Below, piece by piece: positions 1-10,005 of a DNA stretch of 64,000 nucleotides; the first letter of the stretch is position 1; each line of letters opens with the position of its first letter. The position numbers and the translations under genes were made by a program. The notes under the pieces are model-generated. The model was given only the letters and a program-made list of their open reading frames with translations. It did not search any database and was not told the DNA's origin. The DNA is from Vibrio coralliirubri (lineage in GTDB: Bacteria > Pseudomonadota > Gammaproteobacteria > Enterobacterales > Vibrionaceae), in contig NZ_AP025470.1 of NCBI RefSeq assembly GCF_024347375.1, positions 992,001 to 1,056,000 on the forward strand. Direction: 5' to 3'.

Positions 1-1266
1 GAGCCAGCAACGCCTGTTATAGACTCTCAATCAAGTGTTGAATCGCAACCAACCGCTGAGCCTCAACTAGATGCTGCACCACAGGCAGAAACTGCGCAAC
101 CAGAAAGCGAAGAAGAGTTCTCATTCGATGACTTCGAACTCCCAGAGTTTGGTGAAGAAGACGCGTTAGCTGAAGTGGTGAGTGAGCCTGATGAAGCGCA
201 GTTAGAGCAAGACTTAGCGCCTGACACAGAGAAGTTTGAGTTCGATGATCTTGATCTTCCTGAGTACGATGAAGAAAGCGCAAAAGCGGACTCTGTTTTA
301 GATGATATTGAGCAAAGCAACGCTGAGCCGGTGGCGGAAGACCAAGGCGTAGAGTTTGATGAGTTTGATTTACCGGAATACGGTGAAGATGAAGCCATCT
401 CCGATGCGTTTGCAGAGAAACCGACACCATTGACTTCTTTCAGCCCACAAGGCGAAGAGCAAGATGCGTTGCATGATCTGTTCTCAAACCCGCAGAGCTA
501 CAGTCAGACCGATGATTTCTCGAATGCTGATGACTCTGAACCGGCTGGTTTTACACAGCCAGAACAATCACTGAGCGCGGCTTCAGAGCCAAACTCAACG
601 CCTGCATCGGTTCAAGATGAGCCACTAGAAGGCTTTGATGACTTTGATGAGACAGCATTAGCTGAGTTGCTTTCTGAAGATGTTCAAGACTCTGTCGACA
701 ACATGTTCGATAAGCCATTGGACGCAACTTCGATTGATAGCGCAGGGCTGGATATTGACGCAATGCTTGAAGTTGGCGGCGAAGACTGGAAAGGCTTTAA
801 CCTAGCGCCAGAGCAACAATCGAGCATGCATAATGATGTGCCTGATGACCAACAAGAGATTTGGGCGTCGGCTGAACAGCAAGCTGAACCGAAGATCAAA
901 GAAGAGAATTGGGCTCAACAAGACAACTTAACTGAATCAGGCAACAGTCGTGATAAGCAGTACATGACGATTGATGAACTGATGGCTCAAGTCGAGCAAG
1001 AAGGTGAAGAAGTCATTAATCCAGACGATGAAGAGCTTAAACTGGATGTTGGTCTAAACGAATTCCCTGATGTTATCGGTGATATTGGCAATTATGATGT
1101 CGACAGCAATGCAGAAGCTGCGGGTAAGCTTGATTTGGCCAAAATCTACATCGAGATGAGTGACTCGCAAGGGGCAATTAAGCTTCTAGAAGAGGCAATC
1201 GTTGATGGCAGCGATGATATTCGTCGAGAGGCAAAAAATCTTATCGATACGTTAAACGGTCGATAA
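1..1266 (+). CDS. hubP: HubP/FimV polar hub protein, C-terminal part (5' end outside window)
   Basis: The frame is open from base 1 to the TAA at 1264-1266, so only about 421 C-terminal residues are present. The first third carries three acidic repeats with the core FDDF/FDDL/FDEF-x-LPE(F/Y) (around residues 40-135 of the fragment), typical of the low-complexity cytoplasmic region of Vibrio HubP. The last 60 residues (AAGKLDLAKIYIEMSD, then GAIKLLEEAI) match the conserved FimV C-terminal TPR-like domain. In Vibrio this protein marks the cell poles and recruits ParA-family proteins that place the origin, flagellum and chemotaxis arrays. Position just upstream of truA matches the usual fimV-truA order. 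The N-terminal LysM and membrane segment are not in view. Confidence 0.9.
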   Translation, partial: EPATPVIDSQSSVESQPTAEPQLDAAPQAETAQPESEEEFSFDDFELPEFGEEDALAEVVSEPDEAQLEQDLAPDTEKFEFDDLDLPEYDEESAKADSVLDDIEQSNAEPVAEDQGVEFDEFDLPEYGEDEAISDAFAEKPTPLTSFSPQGEEQDALHDLFSNPQSYSQTDDFSNADDSEPAGFTQPEQSLSAASEPNSTPASVQDEPLEGFDDFDETALAELLSEDVQDSVDNMFDKPLDATSIDSAGLDIDAMLEVGGEDWKGFNLAPEQQSSMHNDVPDDQQEIWASAEQQAEPKIKEENWAQQDNLTESGNSRDKQYMTIDELMAQVEQEGEEVINPDDEELKLDVGLNEFPDVIGDIGNYDVDSNAEAAGKLDLAKIYIEMSDSQGAIKLLEEAIVDGSDDIRREAKNLIDTLNGR

Positions 1267-1279
1267 ATTTACAAATCAG

Positions 1280-1310
1280 AAAGGGTAGCGTTGGCTACCC
1301 TTTATTTTAA
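1280..1310 (+). terminator. Intrinsic terminator after hubP
   Basis: A 10-bp perfect stem AAAGGGTAGC/GCTACCCTTT with a GTTG loop is followed by ATTTT, 13 bases after the hubP stop. Confidence 0.85.
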
Positions 1311-1460
1311 GGCAATGCAGAGCGCTATCGTTTGATTTGGTTTTTCAACAGCATCGTCTCGGTCGCTGCTGATTGTTTATTGAAGTTTTAGTCCCATCCT
1401 ATTTGGGCTAGCACTGATTTCCGTATATACTTCTCGCCCATTTTCAAAGAGAACAAGAAC

Positions 1461-2255
1461 ATGAAAATTGCTTTAGGTATTGAATATAACGGTACCCACT
1501 ACTTTGGTTGGCAGCGCCAACGAGACGTGAAAAGTGTCCAAGAAGAATTGGAAAAGGCTCTTTCAGTTGTCGCGAATCACCCTGTAGAAGTTATGTGCGC
1601 AGGTCGTACAGATGCCGGTGTTCACGGTACGGGACAAGTCGTTCACTTTGAAACTAATGTCGATCGTAAAATGGTGGCATGGACAATGGGCGCGAATGCT
1701 AACATGCCAAAAGATATTGCGGTTCGTTGGGCGACAGAAGTGAATGAGGATTTCCATGCTCGTTTCTCGGCAACTGCTCGCCGTTATCGCTACATTATCT
1801 TTAACCATGCACTACGCCCAGGCATTTTGAATTCAGGAGTGAGCCATTATCATGGTCACCTTGATGAGAAAAAAATGCATGAAGCGGGTCAGTACTTACT
1901 TGGTGAGAATGACTTCACTTCGTTTCGGGCAACACATTGTCAATCTCGTAGCCCATGGAGAAACATGATTCACTTGAACGTGACTCGTCATGGACACTAC
2001 ATTGTGATCGATATTAAAGCGAATGCGTTTGTTCACCACATGGTGAGGAATATTACTGGTAGCCTTATTGCTGTAGGTAAAGGGGAGCAGAAACCAGAGT
2101 GGATCCAGTGGCTTTTAGAAGCTAAAGATCGAAAAGTAGCCGGCGCAACTGCAAAAGCGGAAGGTTTGTATCTGGTGGATGTTGATTATCCTGAACATTT
2201 TGAGCTACCACGAGAGCCAATTGGTCCTCTATTTTTACCGGATAATTTGAACTAA
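1461..2255 (+). CDS. truA: tRNA pseudouridine(38-40) synthase TruA
   Basis: 264 aa, the normal size for TruA. It converts uridines 38-40 in the tRNA anticodon arm to pseudouridine. The family signature [10 protein letters not shown] is present, with the catalytic Asp at residue 51, and the C-terminal FVHHMVRNI motif is intact. The ATG at 1461 follows an AGAGAACAAGAAC stretch that can serve as ribosome site. It is separated from hubP by a terminator and about 150 bases, so it probably has its own promoter. Nothing unusual is seen in sequence or context. Confidence 0.95.
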   Translation: MKIALGIEYNGTHYFGWQRQRDVKSVQEELEKALSVVANHPVEVMCAGRTDAGVHGTGQVVHFETNVDRKMVAWTMGANANMPKDIAVRWATEVNEDFHARFSATARRYRYIIFNHALRPGILNSGVSHYHGHLDEKKMHEAGQYLLGENDFTSFRATHCQSRSPWRNMIHLNVTRHGHYIVIDIKANAFVHHMVRNITGSLIAVGKGEQKPEWIQWLLEAKDRKVAGATAKAEGLYLVDVDYPEHFELPREPIGPLFLPDNLN

Positions 2256-2431
2256 ATGTGAGACTTAGGTTCAAAAATTATTACGGTTTAGTGCGTAAGA
2301 TAGTCCCAGAAAATAGGTACAACCAGTTTTTTATCTACAGTCGCTGTTTTATGTGCTTTAATTCCCACGCATAATTCCCAAATTTATTTCTTTCGCAATC
2401 AAGCGGAAGAATCGAAACAAAAAGGTCTTCC

Positions 2432-3358
2432 ATGAGTTGGCTTGAAAAGATTTTAGAAAAAAGCAACATCGTAACATCTCGTAAAGCGTCTATCCCTGAG
2501 GGTGTTTGGACTAAATGTACTTCTTGTGAGCAGGTTCTGTACCATGCTGAACTAGAGCGTAACTTAGAAGTATGTCCAAAATGTGACCATCACATGCGCA
2601 TGAAAGCACGTCGCCGTCTGGATACATTCCTAGACAAAGGTGAGCGTGTTGAACTAGGTGCTGATCTTGAGCCACAAGACAAGCTGAAGTTTAAAGACTC
2701 TAAGCGTTACAAAGAACGTATCTCTGCTGCTCAAAAGAACAGTGGTGAAACAGACGCATTAGTTGCAATGAAAGGCGAACTATTGGGTTTACCTATCGTA
2801 GCGTGTGCTTTTGAATTCTCATTCATGGGCGGCTCAATGGGTTCTGTTGTTGGTGCTCGTTTCGTGAAAGCGGTAGATGCTGCTATCGAGAACAACTGTG
2901 GTTTAGTGTGTTTCTCTGCAAGTGGTGGTGCTCGTATGCAAGAGGCATTGATGTCTCTAATGCAAATGGCGAAAACCAGTGCTGCGCTTGAGCGTTTATC
3001 TGCGAAAGGCCTACCGTTTGTTTCAGTCATGACTGATCCAACAATGGGTGGTGTTTCTGCAAGTTTGGCAATGCTTGGCGATATCAACATTGGTGAGCCA
3101 AAAGCACTGATCGGTTTTGCTGGACGTCGTGTAATCGAACAAACGGTACGTGAAGACCTTCCTGAAGGTTTCCAACGCAGTGAGTTCCTACTAGACCACG
3201 GTGCTATAGACATGATCGTTGACCGTCGTGAGATGCGTCAGCGCGTTGCAAGCCTTGTTGCTAAAATGACCAACCAGCCTTCACCATTAGTAGTTTCTGT
3301 GAACGATTCACCGAATGAAGCTACTTATGAAGTACCAGAAGCGCCAGAAAAAGGGTAA
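2432..3358 (+). CDS. accD: Acetyl-CoA carboxylase carboxyltransferase subunit beta
   Basis: 308 aa. The zinc ribbon is complete at Cys29, Cys32, Cys48 and Cys51, followed by the carboxyltransferase crotonase-like fold ([33 protein letters not shown]). With AccA it forms the carboxyltransferase that makes malonyl-CoA, the first committed step of fatty-acid synthesis. folC starts 42 bases downstream and dedD follows, the accD-folC-dedD-cvpA-purF order known from E. coli. The product is cytoplasmic and the gene looks intact. Confidence 0.96.
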   Translation: MSWLEKILEKSNIVTSRKASIPEGVWTKCTSCEQVLYHAELERNLEVCPKCDHHMRMKARRRLDTFLDKGERVELGADLEPQDKLKFKDSKRYKERISAAQKNSGETDALVAMKGELLGLPIVACAFEFSFMGGSMGSVVGARFVKAVDAAIENNCGLVCFSASGGARMQEALMSLMQMAKTSAALERLSAKGLPFVSVMTDPTMGGVSASLAMLGDINIGEPKALIGFAGRRVIEQTVREDLPEGFQRSEFLLDHGAIDMIVDRREMRQRVASLVAKMTNQPSPLVVSVNDSPNEATYEVPEAPEKG

Positions 3359-3400
3359 AGTACCTTCTAACAAACCAACTTAATTATGGTTATGAGTTAG

Positions 3401-4663
3401 ATGAGTCAACAACCTATTCCTCAAGCCACATCCTCTTTGGAGATGTGGCTTGATTATTTATCAAACATCCACACAAGCGCTATTGATCTTGGATTAGACC
3501 GAGTTCAGGCCGTCGCCTCTAAGGCAAACCTCACCAAACCTGCTCAACATGTTATTACTGTTGCCGGAACCAATGGCAAAGGCTCAACATGTGCACTGAT
3601 GGAAGCGATTCTATTGGACGCTGGTTACTCAGTTGGTGTCTACAGTTCTCCTCACTTAATTCGCTATAACGAACGTGTTCGTATCAACGGCCAAGATCTA
3701 TCTGATGAAAAGATGGTTCAGTCTTTCGATTTCATTGAGAAAGAGCGTGGCGAAATCAGCCTGAGCTTTTTCGAATATGGCACTTTAGCGGCGTTACGCG
3801 CATTTCAAACTGAAGCGGTTGATGTTGTGCTTTTAGAAGTGGGTTTAGGCGGGCGTTTAGACGCGACCAATATCGTTGAGCATGATGTTTCTGTGATTAC
3901 TAGTTTGGCTGTCGACCATGTTGACTGGCTAGGTGATGACATCAATGTGATTGGCTTTGAGAAAGCGGGCATTTATCGCAGCGGTAAACCCGCTATCTGT
4001 GGTCAACCCAAGCCACCAGCAACGGTTGCAGCGCACGCTGATGATATTAAGGCTGAGTTCTACCAAGTCGGTATTCAATACACTTATGATGTTGACGGTG
4101 ATACGTGGAACTGGCGCAGTGGGGCATTCCAACTAGAATCACTACCTATTCCAAGCCTGCCGTTACCTAACGCGGCAACAGCATTAATGGCATTGGGCAC
4201 ATCAGAGCTTAGTATTAGTGACGTGAACGTGGTTAACGGCATGAAGAATGCGCAGCTTCCAGGGCGTATGCAGCAAATTAGCGAACAACCCGTGATTGTG
4301 CTGGATGTGGCGCACAACCCGCATTCTGCTGAATACTTTGCGCAGCAAGTTACGAAAAAGTATGCAGGTAAAAATTTACACGTTGTAGTCGCCATGCTTC
4401 ATGACAAAGATATCCCAGCGACATTGGAAGTATTAGCGCCAATCGCAACTCATTGGTATCCAGCTTCATTGCAAGGGCCACGCGCTGCGACAGCCGCTGA
4501 ACTGTGTCAAAGCCTACCAGAAGGCGTAGAACAGCATTCAAACCCTGTCACAGCTTTTGAAGCGGCTTTAGCTTCTGTTAAAGGTGACGATGTTGTGTTG
4601 GTTGTCGGTTCTTTCCATACCGTGGGTGAAGTGTTGGAGCATTGGCAGAAAAAAGGAAACTAA
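3401..4663 (+). CDS. folC: Bifunctional folylpolyglutamate / dihydrofolate synthase
   Basis: 420 aa, full length. The P-loop TVAGTNGKGSTCA lies near residue 55. SSPHLIRYNERVRING (about 85-100) and LDVAHNPHSAEYF (about 302) are the other Mur-ligase-family signatures. The enzyme adds L-glutamate to dihydropteroate and to reduced folates using ATP. Its stop codon is directly followed by the dedD start (TAA then ATG at 4664), so the two are probably translationally coupled in one operon with accD. Confidence 0.96.
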   Translation: MSQQPIPQATSSLEMWLDYLSNIHTSAIDLGLDRVQAVASKANLTKPAQHVITVAGTNGKGSTCALMEAILLDAGYSVGVYSSPHLIRYNERVRINGQDLSDEKMVQSFDFIEKERGEISLSFFEYGTLAALRAFQTEAVDVVLLEVGLGGRLDATNIVEHDVSVITSLAVDHVDWLGDDINVIGFEKAGIYRSGKPAICGQPKPPATVAAHADDIKAEFYQVGIQYTYDVDGDTWNWRSGAFQLESLPIPSLPLPNAATALMALGTSELSISDVNVVNGMKNAQLPGRMQQISEQPVIVLDVAHNPHSAEYFAQQVTKKYAGKNLHVVVAMLHDKDIPATLEVLAPIATHWYPASLQGPRAATAAELCQSLPEGVEQHSNPVTAFEAALASVKGDDVVLVVGSFHTVGEVLEHWQKKGN

Positions 4664-5239
4664 ATGGCAAGTAAATTCCAAAGCCGATTAGTCGGCACCA
4701 TCATTTTAGTGGCCATTGGCGTGATTGTATTACCCGATGTGCTAGATGGTAAGAAGCTCCACTATAAAGAAGAGTTTGCAAGCATTCCGATTAAGCCTGA
4801 GCTTGATAGTAATGTTGAAGTGTTTGAAGTACTCGATCCCGTTGAAGATCAGATAGCGCTACCAGATTCTCCGGTTGAGCAAGTGGTTGAAAGTGGTCGT
4901 ACTGATAATTCAAACACGCAAACCGCGTCTTCTTCCAATAATAAAGAAGCAGACAAAGTGGCAGTCGTGGTTAAGCCTGTACCTGAAAAAAATGAATACC
5001 AAGACAGTGCTTGGATTATTCAATTGATGGCTTTGAAGAATGCTGACAACGCAAAAAACGTTGTTAAGGATCTGCAAAAGCGTGGTTATCAGGCTCACAC
5101 CAAGCAAGAAAAAACATTTACGCGAGTAATTATTGGCCCGGATGTCTCTAAATCCAAACTTGAGCGACAAATTAAGGAATTAGAAAAAATTACGGGTTCA
5201 AAAGGCCAATTGCTCAAATTTAAACCGTTAAATCCATAA
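4664..5239 (+). CDS. dedD: SPOR-domain cell-division protein DedD
   Basis: 191 aa. It has an N-terminal membrane anchor (about residues 9-25, LVGTIILVAIGVIVLP), an acidic linker, and a C-terminal SPOR domain (about 112-190, beginning SAWIIQLMALKNADNAKNVV). SPOR domains bind denuded septal peptidoglycan, which places this protein at the division ring. It begins immediately after the folC stop. A PurR-type box and promoter-like sequence follow the stop, so the cvpA-purF pair can be transcribed separately. Confidence 0.9.
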   Translation: MASKFQSRLVGTIILVAIGVIVLPDVLDGKKLHYKEEFASIPIKPELDSNVEVFEVLDPVEDQIALPDSPVEQVVESGRTDNSNTQTASSSNNKEADKVAVVVKPVPEKNEYQDSAWIIQLMALKNADNAKNVVKDLQKRGYQAHTKQEKTFTRVIIGPDVSKSKLERQIKELEKITGSKGQLLKFKPLNP

Positions 5240-5253
5240 GAAAACGTTTGCGT
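5238..5253 (+). promoter_or_regulatory. PurR box upstream of cvpA-purF
   Basis: The 16-mer AAGAAAACGTTTGCGT matches the PurR operator consensus ANGCAANCGNTTNCNT at all but one fixed position. It overlaps the dedD stop and lies 48 bases before the cvpA ATG. A TAAAAT -10-like hexamer at 5269-5274 follows, so bound repressor would cover the -35 region. Control of cvpA-purF by PurR is known in E. coli; its use here is inferred. Confidence 0.8.
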
Positions 5254-5300
5254 CAGCATTTTTTCTGTTAAAATGCGCGCCAACTTAAGATGAAGAATTC

Positions 5301-5792
5301 ATGAATTGGTTAGATTTTGTCATTTTAGGCGTGATCGGCTTCTCTGCCGTGATCAGTTTAGTTCGTGGTTTCGCTAAAGAAGCCTTGTCACTCGTTATTT
5401 GGTTTGGAGCATTTTTTATTGCTAGCCAGTACTACGCTAAATTAGCGATGTACTTCACCAATATCGAAGATGAGATGTTTCGAAACGGAACTGCGATAGC
5501 AGCATTGTTTGTTGCAACGTTAGTTGTGGGTGCCTTAGTTAACTATGTCATCGGTCAACTAGTTCAGAAAACAGGCCTGTCAGGTACAGACAGAATCCTC
5601 GGTGTCGTCTTTGGTGGCTTACGTGGTGTTTTGATTGTTTCTGCAGTGTTGTTTTTCATGGATGCGTTTACTGCATTCCCAAGTTCTGAGTGGTGGAAGA
5701 ATTCGCAATTGGTTCCGGAATTTAGTCGAATCATTGCGCCGTTCTTCGAGCATTTACAAGCAACATCTAGTTTCTTATCTGGCGCGCTCTAG
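5301..5792 (+). CDS. cvpA: CvpA family inner-membrane protein
   Basis: 163 aa with four hydrophobic segments (about residues 4-20, 28-48, 64-84 and 100-122), the typical CvpA layout. In E. coli it is co-transcribed with purF and needed for colicin V production; it is also linked to bile-salt tolerance in enteric pathogens. The exact biochemical role is unknown. purF begins 34 bases downstream, and the pair sits under a PurR box. Confidence 0.92.
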   Translation: MNWLDFVILGVIGFSAVISLVRGFAKEALSLVIWFGAFFIASQYYAKLAMYFTNIEDEMFRNGTAIAALFVATLVVGALVNYVIGQLVQKTGLSGTDRILGVVFGGLRGVLIVSAVLFFMDAFTAFPSSEWWKNSQLVPEFSRIIAPFFEHLQATSSFLSGAL

Positions 5793-5826
5793 CGCCAGTT
5801 AATGTCGAAAAATCGAGGATTAGGAC

Positions 5827-7341
5827 ATGTGTGGTATTGTTGGAATCGTGGGTTCAACACCTGTAAACCAGTCTATTTATGACGCTTTAACGGTATTGCA
5901 GCATCGTGGCCAAGATGCCGCTGGTATTTGTACCATAGAAAGCAATCGTTTCCGTCTGCGTAAGGCGAACGGTTTAGTAAAAGATGTTTTTGAAGCAAAA
6001 CACATGCAGCGCCTACAAGGTGAAGTTGGTATTGGCCATGTTCGTTATCCTACTGCGGGTAGTTCAAGTGCGTCTGAAGCTCAGCCTTTCTACGTAAACT
6101 CTCCTTTTGGCATTACGTTGGCGCACAACGGTAACCTGACGAACGCAAACGAAGTTCGTGAGAAGTTGTTCGAAAAAGACCGTCGTCATGTAAACACAAC
6201 CTCTGACTCTGAAGTTCTACTGAACGTATTAGCTCATGAGATCGATACCGTTAAAGGTAACGTAACTTCAGATGACGTTTTCCGCGCTGTGGCAAATGTG
6301 CACCGTACAATTCGTGGTGCTTACGCCGTAACTGCGATGATCATCGGCCACGGTATGATTGCATTTCGTGACCCACATGGTATTCGTCCACTGTGTCTTG
6401 GTAAGCGTGAAGTTCAAGGTAAAACAGAGTACATGGTTGCGTCTGAATCGGTAGCACTCGATGCTGTTGGTTTCGACTTCATGCGCGACGTAGCACCAGG
6501 TGAAGCTATCTACGCAACGTTCGACGGTGAGCTTTTCACCAAGCAATGCGCAGACAATCCACAACTAAACCCATGTATCTTTGAGTTTGTATACTTTGCA
6601 CGCCCAGATTCATTCATCGACAAAATCTCGGTTTACAGCGCACGCGTTGAGATGGGTGAGATGCTTGGTAAGCGTATTAAAGAAGAGTACGCAGACTTAG
6701 ATATTGATGTGGTTATCCCAATCCCTGAAACATCAAACGATATTGCGCTACGAATCGCTCAAGCGATCAATAAGCCATACCGTCAAGGTTTCGTGAAAAA
6801 CCGTTATGTTGGCCGCACGTTCATCATGCCTGGTCAGCAACAGCGTAAGAAGTCGGTTCGCCGTAAGCTCAACGCAATTCGCTCTGAGTTTAAAGGTAAG
6901 AACGTTCTTCTGGTTGACGATTCTATCGTTCGCGGCACAACATCAGAGCAGATCATTGAGATGGCTCGTGATTCTGGCGCAAACAAGGTCTTCATGGTTT
7001 CAGCGGCTCCAGAGGTTCGCTTCCCTAACGTTTACGGCATTGATATGCCGAGCGCGACAGAGCTGATTGCTCATGGTCGTGATAACGAAACGATTTGTAA
7101 GCAGATTGGCGCAGACGCATTGATTTTCCAAACGCTACCAGATCTGATTTCTGCAGTGGGCATGGGCAATCAAGACATTTCTCGTTTCGATACTTCTGTA
7201 TTTAACGGCGAGTATGTGACTGGCGATATCGACCAAGCATACCTAGATTTCCTAGACTCTTTGCGTAATGATGACTCAAAGGTTCAACGTGAGATTCAAC
7301 AAGATCTTGCTAACTTAGAGTTACACAACGAAGGCGCGTAA
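5827..7341 (+). CDS. purF: Amidophosphoribosyltransferase
   Basis: 504 aa, matching the family length. MCGIVGIVG at the N-terminus supplies the Cys2 nucleophile of the glutaminase domain. The C-terminal phosphoribosyltransferase domain has the PRPP loop [13 protein letters not shown]. It makes 5-phosphoribosylamine from PRPP and glutamine, the first step of purine synthesis. An intrinsic terminator follows, closing the operon. Confidence 0.97.
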   Translation: MCGIVGIVGSTPVNQSIYDALTVLQHRGQDAAGICTIESNRFRLRKANGLVKDVFEAKHMQRLQGEVGIGHVRYPTAGSSSASEAQPFYVNSPFGITLAHNGNLTNANEVREKLFEKDRRHVNTTSDSEVLLNVLAHEIDTVKGNVTSDDVFRAVANVHRTIRGAYAVTAMIIGHGMIAFRDPHGIRPLCLGKREVQGKTEYMVASESVALDAVGFDFMRDVAPGEAIYATFDGELFTKQCADNPQLNPCIFEFVYFARPDSFIDKISVYSARVEMGEMLGKRIKEEYADLDIDVVIPIPETSNDIALRIAQAINKPYRQGFVKNRYVGRTFIMPGQQQRKKSVRRKLNAIRSEFKGKNVLLVDDSIVRGTTSEQIIEMARDSGANKVFMVSAAPEVRFPNVYGIDMPSATELIAHGRDNETICKQIGADALIFQTLPDLISAVGMGNQDISRFDTSVFNGEYVTGDIDQAYLDFLDSLRNDDSKVQREIQQDLANLELHNEGA

Positions 7342-7410
7342 TTAGCGTTTCGTCAGTAATAAAGAGTTTTAGTTAGCCATGATTCATTATTGCTAGCGAT
7401 AAAGAAAATA

Positions 7411-7440
7411 AAAACCAGAGCTTCGGCTCTGGTTTTTTGT
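7411..7440 (+). terminator. Intrinsic terminator after purF (UUCG tetraloop)
   Basis: AAAACCAGAGC / GCTCTGGTTTT close a TTCG loop and run into TTTTTTG. It lies 70 bases after purF and just before the 3' end of the convergent LysR gene, so it may serve both strands. Confidence 0.9.
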
Positions 7441-7461
7441 TTATAGAGAAGGGGATTGACC

Positions 7462-8337
7462 TTAATGAATGTGGTATGCGATCACAAAATCAATAAACAA
7501 TCTCACTTTCTCTGGTAGATGGTCTTTGTGGTTATAAAGCATGTAAATATCACGAGGGTTAGCGCTCCAGTCTTCTAAGACTTGTACCAAGCTGCCATCT
7601 TCAATGTATTCACGAATCATCACGTCAGGCATCAGGGTGATACCTAGGCCTTCTGAGCACGCTTGTCTCACGACATTAAGCGCATTGGCGTTGAAACGGC
7701 CTTTCTCGCTATTTACCACCGTCTCTTCATTCGAATTACTCAGCTGCCACTTAATCAGCGGGTAGCCTTTAAGTAGCGAATGGTTCGCTAGCTCTTCAGC
7801 ATGGCTTGGAGCTGGGTTCTTCGCTAAGTACTCAGGGCTCGCGATAAGAATATCTTTGACTTCACTGATTTTTCGAGCGATTAGGCTTGAATCACGCTGC
7901 GGTCCGACACGGAAAATCACGTCCCACTCCGTTGGATCCAGCTGATCCGCTTGGTTGTTCATCATCAGCTCAATATTGATATCAGGGTATTGAGTCATGA
8001 ATTCACTGAACATTGGCATCATCATGCGCTTGGTCAGATTTGAGGGTGCCGTAATACGAATCTTACCGGAAGCGCCTTTACACACGTCAGTTAACTCTTC
8101 TGCAGTAGAAGAGAGACGTTGCAACAGCGGAGAGCATTCATTGAAGAAACGTTCGCCTGCCTCTGTTAAAGAAAGTTTACGCGCGTGTCTATTGAGAAGC
8201 CTAAGGTTCAAAGAATCTTCTAAGGCTTGGATGCGTCGTGTGATGGTCGCAACCGGAATCATAGTCTTGCGCGATGTTGCGGTGTAGCTCCCATTTTCAA
8301 CGACGAGTCGAAAGAGGTTTAAATCATCTAATTTCAT
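7462..8337 (-). CDS. LysR-type transcriptional regulator
   Basis: 291 aa from the ATG at 8337. The N-terminal winged helix (MKLDDLNLFRLVVENGS...LRLLNRHARKLSLTEAGERFF) and the periplasmic-binding-like effector domain are both complete. A GTG twelve bases upstream (8349) would add four residues. I prefer the ATG because LysR proteins of this type begin with MKLDDLNLF. No divergently transcribed target lies directly beside it; the next gene (8566) encodes an RssB-like protein on the other strand and is not an obvious target. The ligand is unknown. Confidence 0.85.
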   Translation of the reverse strand: MKLDDLNLFRLVVENGSYTATSRKTMIPVATITRRIQALEDSLNLRLLNRHARKLSLTEAGERFFNECSPLLQRLSSTAEELTDVCKGASGKIRITAPSNLTKRMMMPMFSEFMTQYPDINIELMMNNQADQLDPTEWDVIFRVGPQRDSSLIARKISEVKDILIASPEYLAKNPAPSHAEELANHSLLKGYPLIKWQLSNSNEETVVNSEKGRFNANALNVVRQACSEGLGITLMPDVMIREYIEDGSLVQVLEDWSANPRDIYMLYNHKDHLPEKVRLFIDFVIAYHIH

Positions 8338-8565
8338 AAATCCAGACACATTTGTTTACAATCTCATCTAATTTATACGTAACAGTGAGATCAATGTTTG
8401 CGTTACGTCAACTCGTTGCACTATTTACAAGTATTCCAACCCTCGTCACGAATTACCAGTAAAGAGTGCAAATTTGTGTATTTAGCATTTTATTACTAAG
8501 TTTTATATTAGTTCTTAGAACAGATAACAATAATAATTCGACTTAGTTTTGTGAGGTTATAGATT

Positions 8566-9669
8566 ATGTACAAAACTCACAGTCAGCCAGTAATGACCTC
8601 GGCTCAGGAAGTAATTAACCAAAAATGCGTGATGTTGGTTGATGATGATCCTATTTTTCGCCGTATAACCAGCGCGTACCTAGACAAGGTCGGTTATAAA
8701 GTGGTTGAGGCTGAAAATGGACTGGACGCTTTGCAGAAACTTAGAGACTCAGCGCCAGATTTAATTGTGTGTGACTTATCAATGCCAATACTTGATGGCA
8801 TCGAGCTTGTGGAAGAGCTCAGTTTGGAGTACCCGTCACTGCCGATGATCGTGGTGTCCGGTACTGATGATATGTCTGATGTGGCGAAAGCCTTGCGATT
8901 TGGTATTAAAGACTTCTTAGCGAAACCGTTAGAGGATCACCGTCACCTAGGAAGTGCGATTGCGAATACATTGACCGATTCGTTCGATAACATTTCAGAC
9001 CAACGAGATTTTTCGAGCCAGTGGTTCTGTGTGGATGACGGGGGAGAGATCCCTGAAGACCAAGAACTGCATTGGCATCTGAATTACCTTCAAGATAATC
9101 CAAGCGCAGCAAAAGACTTACTGCATGCGTTGCTTCCAGAGAAAGACACGCGACAAGGCTCATGGCGTTGCAGTTACCGGTTACTGCAATCAACAGAGAT
9201 GATGCCACTTGTGTTTGATTATGCGTGGATGATGAACGGGCAGTTTGCTTTTTACCTTGTCGATTCATCGTCTTCTGATAATGGCGGCTCCGCGACAACA
9301 TTGTTGGTGAGAGCGCTGTTCCACGATTACATAAGAAACAGAAAAGATTTTAATGTTGATCTCAAAGATATTGCTGAGATCTTAGAGAAGGGGATTCGTT
9401 GCTCTAAATGTTCTACCCCAGTGAATGCCTTGTTTGGTGTTGCAGACCTTGCCGAGGGAACCATCTCCATTTTACCTGCGGGTTTAGATGGGCAATGGTC
9501 GAATGGTGAATTGAATCAACATATTGCAGCAGGTGAGCGCTTGGGCGAGAACTGCAAGAAGAACTTTATTACGCGGGACCTTCCGATCGAACAGGGCTGC
9601 CAACTTTCGTTGAGCCTACTTGGATCGGCAAGTTTTAGTTTAGACATACACCAAGGGTCTACTGATTAA
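8566..9669 (+). CDS. rssB: RssB-type response regulator (RpoS adaptor)
   Basis: 367 aa. The N-terminal receiver domain is complete: acidic pocket Asp26-Asp28, phospho-acceptor Asp70 in IVCDLSMP, Ser98 and Lys120. The C-terminal half has the PP2C-like fold seen in RssB rather than a DNA-binding domain; stretches such as DNPSAAKDLLHAL and TTLLVRALF align by eye with E. coli RssB. That protein delivers RpoS to ClpXP. The length is slightly above the 337 aa of E. coli. The regulatory role here is inferred from similarity; no rssA neighbour is seen. Confidence 0.8.
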   Translation: MYKTHSQPVMTSAQEVINQKCVMLVDDDPIFRRITSAYLDKVGYKVVEAENGLDALQKLRDSAPDLIVCDLSMPILDGIELVEELSLEYPSLPMIVVSGTDDMSDVAKALRFGIKDFLAKPLEDHRHLGSAIANTLTDSFDNISDQRDFSSQWFCVDDGGEIPEDQELHWHLNYLQDNPSAAKDLLHALLPEKDTRQGSWRCSYRLLQSTEMMPLVFDYAWMMNGQFAFYLVDSSSSDNGGSATTLLVRALFHDYIRNRKDFNVDLKDIAEILEKGIRCSKCSTPVNALFGVADLAEGTISILPAGLDGQWSNGELNQHIAAGERLGENCKKNFITRDLPIEQGCQLSLSLLGSASFSLDIHQGSTD

Positions 9670-9817
9670 CCCTATATTTCCTCGGTTTTTGTGAATAATT
9701 GATTAAGGTATAGTTGCGCAAATGGTGTGGCTATGCCTTTTTTGTTAAATGTCGATTTAGCAAAGCGGGTTTGGTTCGCCGGATACTTACCTTTACTAAC
9801 AAAAACAAGAAGCAATC

Positions 9818-9955
9818 ATGGCAGATAACAAAGACTTTCAAGACCCGTTTAATGTATTCTACTTTTTAGGATTTTTAGCCGCATTTTTAATGATTCCATT
9901 GCTACCAGCAACACTTACGTTGATCCGTGTATTCAATGGTTACGCAACATTCTAG
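9818..9955 (+). CDS. Small hypothetical membrane protein (45 aa)
   Basis: The ATG at 9818 follows an AAGAAGC ribosome-site-like stretch. The 45-residue product has a polar start (MADNKDFQDPFN) and one long hydrophobic segment (about residues 12-38), so it is probably a single-pass inner-membrane protein. It lies between rssB and ybaN, 47 bases upstream of the proposed ybaN start, in the same direction. I do not recognise the family. The ribosome site, clean frame and hydropathy pattern argue for a real gene. Confidence 0.6.
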   Translation: MADNKDFQDPFNVFYFLGFLAAFLMIPLLPATLTLIRVFNGYATF

Positions 9956-9990
9956 TTAAGCTGTCGTCGCCGATTGGTGGCAGCTAACTC

Positions 9991-10005
9991 AAGGAGGCCA
10001 CAATT
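9991..10005 (+). promoter_or_regulatory. Strong Shine-Dalgarno preceding a non-canonical ATT start
   Basis: AAGGAGG, then CCACA, then ATT. This ribosome site fixes the ybaN start at a codon rarely used for initiation (known for infC and pcnB). Confidence 0.7.

Noticed and set aside
2731..3213. Long minus-strand frame inside accD
   Set aside because: Shadow of a highly expressed gene with biased codons; composition is unlike a protein and there is no ribosome site.
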